Shown piece after piece: positions 28,149-38,100 of a DNA stretch of 64,000 bases (its first letter is position 1; every line of letters starts with the position of its first letter). The position numbers and the translations under genes were made by a program. The notes beneath the pieces were generated by a model. The model was given only the letters and a program-made list of their open reading frames with translations, ran no database searches and was not told the DNA's origin. This stretch comes from an uncultured Flavobacteriales bacterium (GTDB lineage Bacteria > Bacteroidota > Bacteroidia > Flavobacteriales_D > Parvicellaceae): the NCBI GenBank assembly GCA_943788755.1, contig CALSRM010000001.1, forward strand, positions 496,001-560,000. The letters run 5' to 3'.

Positions 28149-28739
28149 ATGAAAATAGATTTCAATAAAGAGGATAATGGTTTGGTACCAGTAATAGTGC
28201 AAAACAACAACACCTTACAAGTTTTAATGTTAGGATACATGAACGATATAGCTTTTCTTAAAACACAAAAAGAAAGACGTGTGACCTTCTTTAGTAGAAG
28301 TAAAAACAGGCTATGGACCAAGGGGGAGGAGTCCGGGAATTTCTTAAACGTTAATGACATCCAAATTGACTGTGACAATGACACTATTTTAATTAAAGTA
28401 ACACCTTTAGGTCCAACATGCCATAAAGGATCAACTTCTTGTTTTAGTGAAGAAACAGCTAAAGGCTTTGTCTATGAACTAGAAGAAACCATAAACCAGC
28501 GAATTGATGAAAATGATGAAAATTCTTATACGAATCAATTGTTTAGAAGAGGAATTAATAAAGTAGCCCAAAAAGTAGGAGAGGAAGCTGTAGAATTAGT
28601 TATTGAAGCAAAAGATGATGATGAAAACCTTTTTAAAAATGAGGCTGCAGATCTTATGTATCACTATCTCATCCTTCTGAAAGCAAAGGGATTTAAACTG
28701 ATAGATGTCGAAAATATTTTAAAAGATAGGGCTAAGTAA
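28149..28739 (+). CDS. hisI: Bifunctional PRA-CH cyclohydrolase / PRA-PH pyrophosphohydrolase
   Basis: 196 residues, the HisIE fusion. The N-terminal cyclohydrolase (about 1-105) has RVTFFSRSKNRLWTKGEESGN and the metal-binding DCDNDT...GPTCHKG. The C-terminal pyrophosphohydrolase (about 110-196) has KVAQKVGEEAVELVIEAK and NEAADLMYHYLILL. It performs steps two and three of the pathway and is the last gene of the operon. No clear terminator hairpin was seen after it. Confidence 0.95.
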   Translation: MKIDFNKEDNGLVPVIVQNNNTLQVLMLGYMNDIAFLKTQKERRVTFFSRSKNRLWTKGEESGNFLNVNDIQIDCDNDTILIKVTPLGPTCHKGSTSCFSEETAKGFVYELEETINQRIDENDENSYTNQLFRRGINKVAQKVGEEAVELVIEAKDDDENLFKNEAADLMYHYLILLKAKGFKLIDVENILKDRAK

Positions 28740-28861
28740 ACTCTTTAAAAATCAGATAGGTTTTAACCAGAGACAACTAATATATGCATATTCCGTCATA
28801 AAGTTATTGCGATTCAATTTATTAATACACAGGAAATAAAGAATATCAATGGCATAATCAA

Positions 28862-28869
28862 TATATTTG
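28862..28869 (+). promoter_or_regulatory. -7 element TATATTTG
   Basis: An exact TAnnTTTG match, 21 bases before the ATG of the secreted beta-propeller gene at 28891, giving that gene its own promoter after the his operon. Confidence 0.5.
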
Positions 28870-28890
28870 ATTCGATTTACATAGAATATT

Positions 28891-31734
28891 ATGAAAACCA
28901 TCTTTTTAGCATCAGTAATTTTACTTTCGGGATTAGTCCAAGGGCAAACGCAATTATGGCAAACGCTTATAGATACATCCGTAACTTTCTCTTCACCTAG
29001 AGCGGTAAAGTTAAATGGAGATTCTATTTTAGATGTTGTAATTGGCGGAGGAATTGATGGATCACCCGATGCACGCGGTGTGGTGGCGTTAGATGGAGCA
29101 AATGGAAATGTGCTCTGGGAATTTGCTACAGATGATGAGATGTTTAGCAGTGCTGCGTTTGGAGATGCAAATGGAGACGGCGAAAAAGATATTTTTATTG
29201 GGGGTAGAAATGGAGAGTTCTATGCGATTGATGGTCAAACAGGGAGTATGATATGGGAGTTTTTTCCTTATCCAGCAAGTCAAGCTGCTGATAGTGGATG
29301 GTTAAATTTTTATAGTCCCCAAATTATTTCGGATCAAAATGGAGATTTAGTTGCAGATATATTGGTTGCAAATGGAGGCGATCATGCAGCTTTGCCATGG
29401 GATACATTGCGACCTCCCGGAAGATTAATGATTTTAGACGCTCTTACGGGGAATATCATAGCGCAAGACACAATGCCCGATGGAGAGGAAACTTATTGCT
29501 CAGCTGTATGCATAGACATGAATAATACGGGTGTTTATAGTGTTATTTTCGGCAGTGGAGGTGAAGACGATGGAGGATCTCTTTGGCGAGTTCCTTTATT
29601 GGATTTAATGAATAACGATATAAGTGGCGCTACCATGTTGATTGATGATCCTGTTACAGGGTTTATAGCTCCGGTCAGCTTAGCTGATATCAATTATGAT
29701 GGAGTTTATGATATAGTAAGTCAAAGCTTCAGCGGTACCATCTATGCAATCGATGGATTATTGAATACAATTCTTTGGGAAGTTACTATTCCTGGTGCTC
29801 AATCCAGTGCAGCGCCTATTTTCGGAAATTTTACAGGGAATCAATCACCAGATGTTTTTGCAGTATTAGGTAAAGGTTCGGCTCCTTCTTATTTTGATTA
29901 CTATCAAGTAATGATAGATGGAAATACCGGAGAGGTTGCGTTTTTTGATAGTATTAGTGATTTAAACTTTGCTTCAGCTAATGCTGCAGACCTCGATTTA
30001 AACGGAAGAGATGAAGTTATTTTATCGGTAAATTATCACACTGGAACACATTTTGAACATCAATTAAAAATAGTAGATTTCCCGAATAACAGTATCAGTG
30101 ATTTATCGCTTACTGAAGCTGGAGTTAACCTTGGTAGTACACCTTTAATCACAGATTTAGATGGGAATGGATTCATTGATTTTGTATATGCATTTAGGGC
30201 AGATAGTGTTAATCCTATGGGTGCAAAAGGATTTAAGTTAGCGCGTATAGAAGGTACTTATACCAACCCAGGTCCTGGTATCGCATGGGGATCATATATG
30301 GGTAATGATTACAATGGAATTTACAATTTTGAAGTTACCAATTGTGGAACCATTAACCTTAATCTAATTGTAAATAATACCTCATGTAATTATTGGAATG
30401 ACGGCAATGCTTTGGTGAGTCCAACAGGAGGAACCGAGCCATATGCTATTAATTGGTCTAGTGGACAAATTACAGACAGTATAGGTTCTTTAAGTCCAGA
30501 TAATTACTCGGTATATGTTGTAGATTCAGTTGGCTGTCTCAAATCTACCAATTTTAACATTGTAGATCCCTATGTATTAACCTGGGGTGGAGTAGGGACG
30601 CCTACCTGTCCTGGAGATAGCAATGCTACAGCAACTTTAGCTAGTTCAGGTTGTCCTTGTATGTTTAGCGGATGTATCTACGATTGGGCAAGTATTGACT
30701 CTTTGAAGGTTGCCAATTATTTATGGGCCGGTTGGCAGGTGGTAACAATTACGCACCTAGATGGGTGCCAAGTAACTGATTCTATCTTTATCGAGGAGGC
30801 ATATCCAATACTAGATAGTCTTAATTTTGGCAATATTCAATGCGCAACAGACACTTTAGGTTACGTAAATCTTCATCTGCACGATTCGGCAAACGTATCC
30901 ATTGGATGGGCGGATGGTTCTCACGAATCCTCTATAGATAGTCTTTCGGCTGGTTGGTATTATTACCAGTTAATAGATAACAGAGGATGTAATTATTATG
31001 ATTCCGTTCAAATTACAACTCCAGATGCACTCATTGCCAATTATTCGATGATTTCGCCACTCTGTTTTGGAGATGCTAATGGTTCTATATTAGGCTCTGC
31101 TGTTGGAGGTACAGGAGGCTATTCTTTTGCTTGGAGTAATTCAGATACACTTGCTTTGACAGATTCTTTAATTGCGGGCTATTATAATCTAGTGGTCACA
31201 GATTCTACAGGCTGCACATTTATTATCGATTCAATAAATTTAAGTCAACCCGATATTTTGGCTTTAAATACAGATGGATGGAATTCTAGCTCCGATTCTT
31301 GTATGGCTTCTGCAGAAGTTACCGTAAGTGGAGGAACCAGTGGCTATAGCTATTCTTGGAATGACGCTACTTCTGCCACAACTTTTGATGTGCACGAGTT
31401 GTGTGCTGGAACCTATATTATTACGGTTACCGACGCAAACGGTTGTGAGTCTATTGATAGTGTAACAGTTTCTTCAACTGTAGGATTAGCAACCAATGAA
31501 AATATAAATGTTTCTGTTTTTCCCAACCCAAGTAATGGAAACATACAATTGAATGGATTAAGAATAGGGCAGGACCTAGAAATATTTAATATGACTGGCA
31601 AACTTGTATATTCTGATCGAGTTGGTGCGCTTGGCATAACGTTAAACCTAAGTAGGCTGACTTCGGGTAAATACTTTATTCGCATTAGTGATCTGTCGGG
31701 TTACCAAATTATTCCAATATCCATAATAGATTAA
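28891..31734 (+). CDS. Secreted beta-propeller (PQQ/FG-GAP-like) protein with SprB-type repeats and T9SS type A sorting domain
   Basis: 947 residues. A signal peptide (MKTIFLASVILLSGLVQG) is followed by an eight-bladed-type propeller region at about 20-470 with FG-GAP/PQQ-like motifs (GVVALDGANGNVLWEF, FGDANGDGEKDIFIGG, DLDGNGFIDFVYAF). SprB-like repeats follow at about 480-860 (YAINWSSGQITDSIGSLSPDNY, GGTSGYSYSWNDA). The C-terminal 80 residues are a type A sorting domain (INVSVFPNPSNGNIQLNGL ... SGKYFIRIS). It is exported through T9SS and attached or released at the surface. Ligand is unknown. It is not functionally linked to the preceding his operon. Confidence 0.88.
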   Translation: MKTIFLASVILLSGLVQGQTQLWQTLIDTSVTFSSPRAVKLNGDSILDVVIGGGIDGSPDARGVVALDGANGNVLWEFATDDEMFSSAAFGDANGDGEKDIFIGGRNGEFYAIDGQTGSMIWEFFPYPASQAADSGWLNFYSPQIISDQNGDLVADILVANGGDHAALPWDTLRPPGRLMILDALTGNIIAQDTMPDGEETYCSAVCIDMNNTGVYSVIFGSGGEDDGGSLWRVPLLDLMNNDISGATMLIDDPVTGFIAPVSLADINYDGVYDIVSQSFSGTIYAIDGLLNTILWEVTIPGAQSSAAPIFGNFTGNQSPDVFAVLGKGSAPSYFDYYQVMIDGNTGEVAFFDSISDLNFASANAADLDLNGRDEVILSVNYHTGTHFEHQLKIVDFPNNSISDLSLTEAGVNLGSTPLITDLDGNGFIDFVYAFRADSVNPMGAKGFKLARIEGTYTNPGPGIAWGSYMGNDYNGIYNFEVTNCGTINLNLIVNNTSCNYWNDGNALVSPTGGTEPYAINWSSGQITDSIGSLSPDNYSVYVVDSVGCLKSTNFNIVDPYVLTWGGVGTPTCPGDSNATATLASSGCPCMFSGCIYDWASIDSLKVANYLWAGWQVVTITHLDGCQVTDSIFIEEAYPILDSLNFGNIQCATDTLGYVNLHLHDSANVSIGWADGSHESSIDSLSAGWYYYQLIDNRGCNYYDSVQITTPDALIANYSMISPLCFGDANGSILGSAVGGTGGYSFAWSNSDTLALTDSLIAGYYNLVVTDSTGCTFIIDSINLSQPDILALNTDGWNSSSDSCMASAEVTVSGGTSGYSYSWNDATSATTFDVHELCAGTYIITVTDANGCESIDSVTVSSTVGLATNENINVSVFPNPSNGNIQLNGLRIGQDLEIFNMTGKLVYSDRVGALGITLNLSRLTSGKYFIRISDLSGYQIIPISIID

Positions 31735-31779
31735 TCATTTTTGTAATGAATAGAGTTATTAGTGAATGAAAATGGTGAT

Positions 31780-32154
31780 TTATTTCATAAAAGCTGAAGC
31801 CTCTTTATAGAGCTCAATATCTTTAATTAACGGTTGTAGCTTTTTTATATAAGCTCCCAATTCAAGTAATTTCTGTTTGTCTTTTTTACTTGGAGAATTC
31901 AAGTTAGGGACAACAAATTCAGCCATTTGAGAAACATAAGCGAAAACCATTTCGGGAGATTTCGAATTCACTTTGAAGATTTTTGCTTTAGTATCTTGCC
32001 CGTTTACAGCTTTAAGACCTTTCATTTCTGAAGACAGTTTATTCATCTTTGTAAAGGAAACACCACACCTAGGAATTTCATAAACTACAGGTTTTTTAAA
32101 CTTTGTTACAATCTGCTTTAATAATATTTTGGAATATACTTTAAACTTACCCAA
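31780..32154 (-). CDS. Small hypothetical protein, uncertain start
   Basis: 124 lysine-rich residues from TTG 32154. No ATG lies upstream in frame before the stop, and the first ATG is about 36 residues in. No domain, signal peptide or membrane segment was recognised. The sequence (KPVVYEIPRCGVSFTKMNKL, then a helical tail) reads as plausible coding sequence but may be the 3' part of a decayed gene. It lies alone between a T9SS cargo gene and a stretch with another remnant. Confidence 0.4.
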   Translation of the reverse strand: MGKFKVYSKILLKQIVTKFKKPVVYEIPRCGVSFTKMNKLSSEMKGLKAVNGQDTKAKIFKVNSKSPEMVFAYVSQMAEFVVPNLNSPSKKDKQKLLELGAYIKKLQPLIKDIELYKEASAFMK

Positions 32155-32322
32155 TGCTTTTATTTTAAAATTTGTTCAACAAATCTATTAGAATTTTTTA
32201 TAATTAAGTAGCGTATTTTGTCCAATTTATTCAAATGTAATATTTTGGTGGCAGGTTGAATAGGTTATTGGAATTGCGAAAAGACAAAATGAATTATTCA
32301 GTCAAATGATTTTACAACAGGT

Positions 32323-32490
32323 TTAAATTTGATTAGCATTATATCCAATTAAAACTAATGTTCTATCCCCTTCATTTCTTACTTCTAAAAAACCAGAATA
32401 AACATCCTCGTCAAAATCTATTACATCAAAATAAGTATCACTCCATTTATAATATTCTCCATCAATTAGTATTAGTTTTAATACCTGCAC
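32323..32490 (-). pseudogene. Short ORF, probably the remnant of a gene
   Basis: The minus strand encodes 55 residues from GTG 32490, and the frame is open to 32514. The sequence, including LKLILIDGEYYKWSDTYFDV and YSGFLEVRNEGDRTLVLIGY, looks like real protein with mixed composition. No ATG start and no family were recognised. It could be a small gene or the C-terminal fragment of a lost one. Confidence 0.35.
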
Positions 32491-32542
32491 AACATCTTTC
32501 AGCTCGAAAAAATGTTATTTAAACCAATTGTAAAACATTGAT

Positions 32543-32550
32543 TATATTTG
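32543..32550 (+). promoter_or_regulatory. -7 element TATATTTG
   Basis: An exact TAnnTTTG match, 15 bases before ATG 32566. A TTG at 32548 that would extend the ORF lies inside the element and is rejected as a start. Confidence 0.5.
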
Positions 32551-32565
32551 AAACAAAGTAAATCA

Positions 32566-33279
32566 ATGAGGAATGTTGTTAGTATTACAATGGTGCTACT
32601 CCTTTTTTCGGCCTGTAGTATTGAACTTGAGAAGAAGACCATTTCTGAAAAGTTAGCAGCAGAGCGTAAAACTGAATTTAAGTACTTGGCTTTAGGTGAT
32701 TCTTATACCATAGGAGAAAGTGTTGACAGGAAAAAATGCTATCCGAATCTATTGAAGGATACTCTGATTAAAGCTGGTTTTTTATTAGATACTGTTACAA
32801 TTATTGCTAAAACTGGTTGGACTACAGAGGACTTAAAGAATGGTATTTTTAATAGAGAGATAGAAGGAAATAAATATGATTTGGTAACGCTGCTGATTGG
32901 TGTAAATAATCAATATCAAGGTCTCGATATAGAAACTTACCGAAAAGAGTTTTTTAGCCTGTTAAAACAAGCAATAAGCTTTGCTAATGATGATCCTAAA
33001 AAGGTTATTGTTATATCCATACCAGATTGGGGAGTAACTCCCTTTGCATCTGATAGAGACAATAAACAAATTGCCTTTGAAATAGATAATTACAATGCTA
33101 TCAAAAAGGAAGAAGCCCAAAAGCTTAACGTAAGTTTTGTAGATATAACAGCTTTTTCTAGGAAAGCGGATAAGCATCCTGAATTAGTTGCAACTGATGG
33201 ACTGCATCCTTCCGGCGAAATGTATTTGGAATGGGTAAATAGAATATTTCCTGTTGCAAAACAAATCTTGGAGAAATAG
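32566..33279 (+). CDS. SGNH/GDSL-type esterase lipoprotein
   Basis: 237 residues from ATG 32566. The N-terminus MRNVVSITMVLLLFSAC is a lipoprotein signal with lipobox FSAC (Cys 17). The SGNH blocks are visible: block I ALGDSYTIGE with Ser 46, the Gly/Asn blocks in LLIGVNNQYQG, and block V DGLHPSGEMY with the Asp-x-x-His pair. It is likely an esterase or acetylhydrolase at the cell envelope. Substrate cannot be told, and no carbohydrate genes lie nearby. Confidence 0.88.
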   Translation: MRNVVSITMVLLLFSACSIELEKKTISEKLAAERKTEFKYLALGDSYTIGESVDRKKCYPNLLKDTLIKAGFLLDTVTIIAKTGWTTEDLKNGIFNREIEGNKYDLVTLLIGVNNQYQGLDIETYRKEFFSLLKQAISFANDDPKKVIVISIPDWGVTPFASDRDNKQIAFEIDNYNAIKKEEAQKLNVSFVDITAFSRKADKHPELVATDGLHPSGEMYLEWVNRIFPVAKQILEK

Positions 33280-33865
33280 AGCTTAAATAGCAATCCAGAT
33301 GTGGTAAACGAATTTAAAATATATACCTTTATCAATAAAGAATAGCCCTTAAAATAAAACATTAAACCCTTTTATTTATTTGTTTAATGATGCTGATCAA
33401 TATTGTTTAGTTTTACCTTAACCAAAGCTATATCTATGATAATTAAAGCTGAGAAGAAATCAAAAGATGAAATTTAGCATCGTGTGGTTATTTACACATA
33501 ATGGCTAATTATAAGAAAAAATGTATTCAAGATAAAAAACTAGACTTCCTGAGAATCGCTTAGAAAATTAATTATGTACAGATCTACAGAATATTATATT
33601 CTACGGATTCCAAAAATCTATTAATTAAAGCTTGGCGTAAATTTTTTAACATAATACCCTCCGATATATGACTGAAGAGTATATATCATTTATAAATAAA
33701 CGTATAGCACCGTATTATTGGATCAGCTCCTTTTGTCTTATAATTAATATTATGTTAAATAGAGTTTTGCAGCTATTCCCGCATCACCTATCATTTCATA
33801 TGATTAGAAAACAAAGTATACCTGCAACACAAGTGACAATAGGATGACCTTTGTACATAACCGTA
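33280..33865. other. 586-base intergenic stretch, no gene recognised
   Basis: AT-rich with stops in all frames. The only item of note is a 22-codon minus-strand ORF at 33584-33652 preceded by GGAGGG; it has no recognisable product. No repeat array and no strong terminator were seen. Confidence 0.5.
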
Positions 33866-34984
33866 TTAATCAGTTATTGCCGCCGCAGCTTCTTTTCCAA
33901 CCATAGTTCCCAGAGCAACACCCATACCACCTAGCCGAACCGCACAGAGAATATTTTTCCCGACCTCCTTAATAATAGGTTCTTTATTCTCTCCAACTCC
34001 CATTATTCCGGCCCAATGGTAATCCACTTCATAATTGGTGTTTGGCAAAATCACATTAGATAAAATATCCTTCAACGTATCAATTATCTGGGTTGTACAT
34101 TCCATTTCTGTAGTGTTCTCTCCTTTAAAATCCAGGTTTCTTCCACCACCAAATAAAACGCGGTTATGAATATTTCTAAAATAGTAATACCCTTTGTCAT
34201 AGTGAAAAGTTCCTTTTAAAGGTAAATTCGGAATTGGTTTCGTAACTAGTACCTGCGCTCTTGCGGGCTCTACATCTTCATTTAAAAATTGCTTTGCAAA
34301 ACCATTGGAACAAATAACTAGTTTACCTGTTTTGATTGTTAAATTATTGTTTATTTCCAGTTCAACTCCTGATACAGTTGAGCTATACTGAGTAACTTCA
34401 GCTCCATTAATAATATTTACGCCTTCCTTTCTTGCTAAATCAAGGTAAGCCTTCATCATTTTCCCTGTGTCAACTTGCCCCTCGTATTGGTTTTTTATAA
34501 TACCTATAACCCCTTCAAATCCAAAATCAAACTCTTCTTTCGAATAAACAGAGCCGCCAAACTCCTTCCGTAGCAAATCATTTAAGTCACCCATTCGATC
34601 CAAACACTCTACATACTCTTCTTTTTGCTCCGGCCTAAAAAGCTCAAAACCCCCATTAAGTTGAAAATCTATTGCCTCTTTTCCTAAAAGCTCAATTAGC
34701 ATGTTCAAACCATTATTCCTGCTTTCAATTAAACGCACTATCTCATCTAAACTAGTATTTTGTAAATCGTCTAGTACCTCGCCTAATGAACCAAAACATG
34801 CAAAACCAGCATTTTTAGTACTCGCACCCCAAGGAAGGATACCTCTTTCCAATATCAAAACCTTTAAAAAAGGTGATTTTCTCTTCAGATGGATTGCTGC
34901 AGACAGGCCCGTTATACCACTGCCAATTATCACCACATCATTCTGCCCTATTAATTCCTTGTTTTCCCAGTAACTAAAATTCAT
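33866..34984 (-). CDS. FAD-dependent oxidoreductase, DAO/glycine oxidase-like
   Basis: 372 residues. The FAD Rossmann motif VVIIGSGITGLSAAIHL is near residues 17-33, followed by LILERGILPWGASTKNAGF, as in DAO-family enzymes where the Ser/Thr-Lys-Asn stretch lies by the flavin. The C-terminal part contains YHWAGIMGVGENKEPII and RLGGMGVALGTMVGKEAA, the second FAD-contact region. Likely oxidation of an amino acid or N-methyl amine in the cytoplasm; the substrate is not identifiable. It stands alone, transcribed away from the T9SS cassette at 35175. Confidence 0.85.
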   Translation of the reverse strand: MNFSYWENKELIGQNDVVIIGSGITGLSAAIHLKRKSPFLKVLILERGILPWGASTKNAGFACFGSLGEVLDDLQNTSLDEIVRLIESRNNGLNMLIELLGKEAIDFQLNGGFELFRPEQKEEYVECLDRMGDLNDLLRKEFGGSVYSKEEFDFGFEGVIGIIKNQYEGQVDTGKMMKAYLDLARKEGVNIINGAEVTQYSSTVSGVELEINNNLTIKTGKLVICSNGFAKQFLNEDVEPARAQVLVTKPIPNLPLKGTFHYDKGYYYFRNIHNRVLFGGGRNLDFKGENTTEMECTTQIIDTLKDILSNVILPNTNYEVDYHWAGIMGVGENKEPIIKEVGKNILCAVRLGGMGVALGTMVGKEAAAAITD

Positions 34985-35174
34985 TTTGGAAAATTACAAA
35001 TTTTATATTCAGAATTTAATTCATATCGCTAACTAAATAGCATTTAAAGGAAAAGCAACTCTGTTCATTCTTGACGCAGCCAATAAGCTCTTTGAAAAAT
35101 AACAGATTTGCAGTGCCCTTTTCATTTTATTTTTCGTCTTTAGTAAAAACAAATACTTTTTGTACTTTGCGCCT

Positions 35175-38100
35175 ATGTATTTCAAAGGGATTTTTATTCT
35201 CATTTTCTCACTCATCTCAATTGGTTATAGCCTTGGGCAGGAACCACAAGTTTTAGGAGGTTATAAGTTTATAGAGAACAAAAACCAATGGCCAGATCAG
35301 GTACATTACCGCTCGGATATTGAAGGCGGATATCTATATCTAGAAAAGGATGGGTTTTTATTCAATTTATATGACGGAAAAGAATTCGCTAGATATGTGC
35401 AAGCGCATTATGATAAATCTTTACCCAGAAACTTTGATAAACTATCGTGGCATAGTTATAAAGTTACATTTAGCAACTGCAATACTGAAGCATTAGCAAA
35501 AGGTAGTTTAGAAACACCCGAATATTACAACTACTTTTTAGGAAATGACAAAACCAAGTGGGCTTCTCACGCAAAAGGTTTTCACAGAATAGAATACAAA
35601 GAACTTTATCCTGGTATTGATTTAAACATGTACTCCAAAGTCTTTAATCTTAAATATGATTTTGTAGTTAAAGCAAATGCAGATGCTAAGCAAATTGAAT
35701 TGAATTATGATGGTGCTGACGATATTGCAATAAAAAATGAGAGACTGCATATCTACACACAAGTAAATCACATTATTGAAGACAAGCCTTATGCATTCCA
35801 AATAATTGATGGTGAAAAGATTGAAGTCAAATGTAAATTCAAATTGAAGGGAACAACAGTAACTTTTGAATTCCCTAAAGGTTATAATCATAATTATGAT
35901 TTAATTGTTGATCCTACGCTCATGTTCGCAACTTATTCCGGCTCTACGGCCAATAATTTTGGATATTCCGCGACTTTTGATTCAAAAGGTTTTTTATATG
36001 CAGGAAGCTCGGTTTTTGGAGCAGGTTACCCCACCATTCTTGGCTCTTATGATGGGACTTTTAACGGTGGTTCGGGTTTATCTCCAGGTATAGATATCGC
36101 AATTTCAAAATTTGATACCACGGGCACTTTTTTACTCTACTCCACCTATATTGGAGGGAATAGCGATGAATTGCCGCATAGTTTAATTGTGAATAATTTT
36201 GATGAATTATTTATCTTGGGAACAACTAGCTCAACAAACTACCCTTACACTACTGGATGCTATGACTCCACTTACAATGGAGGAATCCCTAATGATTTAC
36301 AACAAGGTCTTGGAGCAAATTATATTAATGGCTCTGACATTGTTGCTTCTAACCTCACTGCTGACGGTACATCCCTATTGGCATCTACTTTTATTGGAGG
36401 TTCTGGAAATGATGGATTAAATTCAACACATGATTTTACCAATTGTGCATTGAATGTTTTAAAATATAATTATGCGGATGAAATTCGAGGAGAAATAGAT
36501 ATAGACGAAAACAACAATATATACATTGTTAGTTGCACGCAATCAACGGATTTTCCAATTGTAGGAAATGTTTTCCAGCCAACCTTTGGGGGTGGAGATT
36601 TAGACGGTGTAATTATCAAATTAGATAATTCACTTCAAAACATTATATGGAGTAGTTATTTTGGAGGAGAAAAACATGATGCCGGCTATTCTCTTGCAAT
36701 CGATTCAAACGAAGATATTTATATAACTGGAGGAACGAACTCTGACTCATTAGTTACTACTCCTGGCGTTATTGACACAATTGCATTAGGGGGAAGGAGT
36801 GATGGGTTTATAGCACATATAGAAGCAGGGGGTCAGCAAATCATTAGCTCAACTTATTATGGCAGTCCTACCTATGACCAGTCTTATTTTGTTGAATTGG
36901 ATAATTCGAACAACGTTTATCTATTAGGGCAAACTGAAGTTCAAGATTCTACTTTTATTCATAATGTGCTTTACTTTAATTACGGCAGTGGTCAATTTGT
37001 AAGTAAATTAACAGCACAGTTAGATTCAGTGATATATTCAACTGTTTTTGGCAATGGAAATGGGATAAGTTTATCTCCAACAGCCTTCTTAGTTGATTTG
37101 TGTAATAAAATGTACCTATCTGGCTGGGGAGGAGGAACTAATAATTTTAACACTTGTAATAATACCAGTTCCACAATAGGCATGCCCATCACTTTTGATG
37201 CATTCCAGTCAACAACAGATGGCAGTGATCACTATGTAATGGTTTTAGAAGATGATGTTTCAAACATTGTGTACGGGACTTTCTTTGGTGGACCTACAAG
37301 TCAAGAACATGTTGATGGTGGAACAAGTCGATTTGATAGAAAAGGAAAGGTGTACCAAGCAATGTGTTCGGGATGTGGATTTAATTCTGATATGCCTATC
37401 TATCCATCTAATGCAGTATCTCCAACGAATAACAACAGTTGTAATTTAGGCGTCTTTAAAATGGATTTTGATTTACCCGTGGTGGTTGCAGATTTTGAAA
37501 CTCCCCCGATTGGGTGTGCACCCTATACCTATACATTTATTAATACAAGCTTAAGTCAAGACTATACTTCTTGGGAATGGGATTTCGGTGATAGTGTTGG
37601 AACAAGTAATCAATTAAACCCATCTTACACCTACACGGATGCGGGAAGCTATACCATTACTTTGATTGTTAACGATACAGCAACCTGCAACTTTGGAGAT
37701 ACCATTCAAAAGGAAATTCTAATTATGGGAGATACAGTATATTCTCTTGGTGACCTTTCTATTTGTCCTGAAGAATCGCAGCAATTGGGTATTTTGCCAA
37801 ATTCGGATCCTACGATTACTTATTCTTGGTTCCCCACTACTGGTTTAAGTGATTCGACAATCTCGAATCCTTTTGCCACGCCTACTTCAACAACCAATTA
37901 TGCTTTACTAATTTCAAATGGGGTTTGCACTGATACTGTTTTTCAAAACATAATAATAAACACTCCTCAATTAGCTATTTCAAATGATACCACAGTTTGT
38001 GATGATTTCTCTTCCGTCACGTTTTCTGCCAATTCCTTTGGAACCAGTTCAGATTATATTTGGTCGTCAAATAATCAGTTTACTGATACACTCAACTCCC

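Noticed and set aside
33584-33652. 22-codon minus-strand ORF with GGAGGG before its ATG
   Set aside because: Too short to judge and has no recognisable product; the ribosome site may be chance, and such sites are not typical for Bacteroidota.
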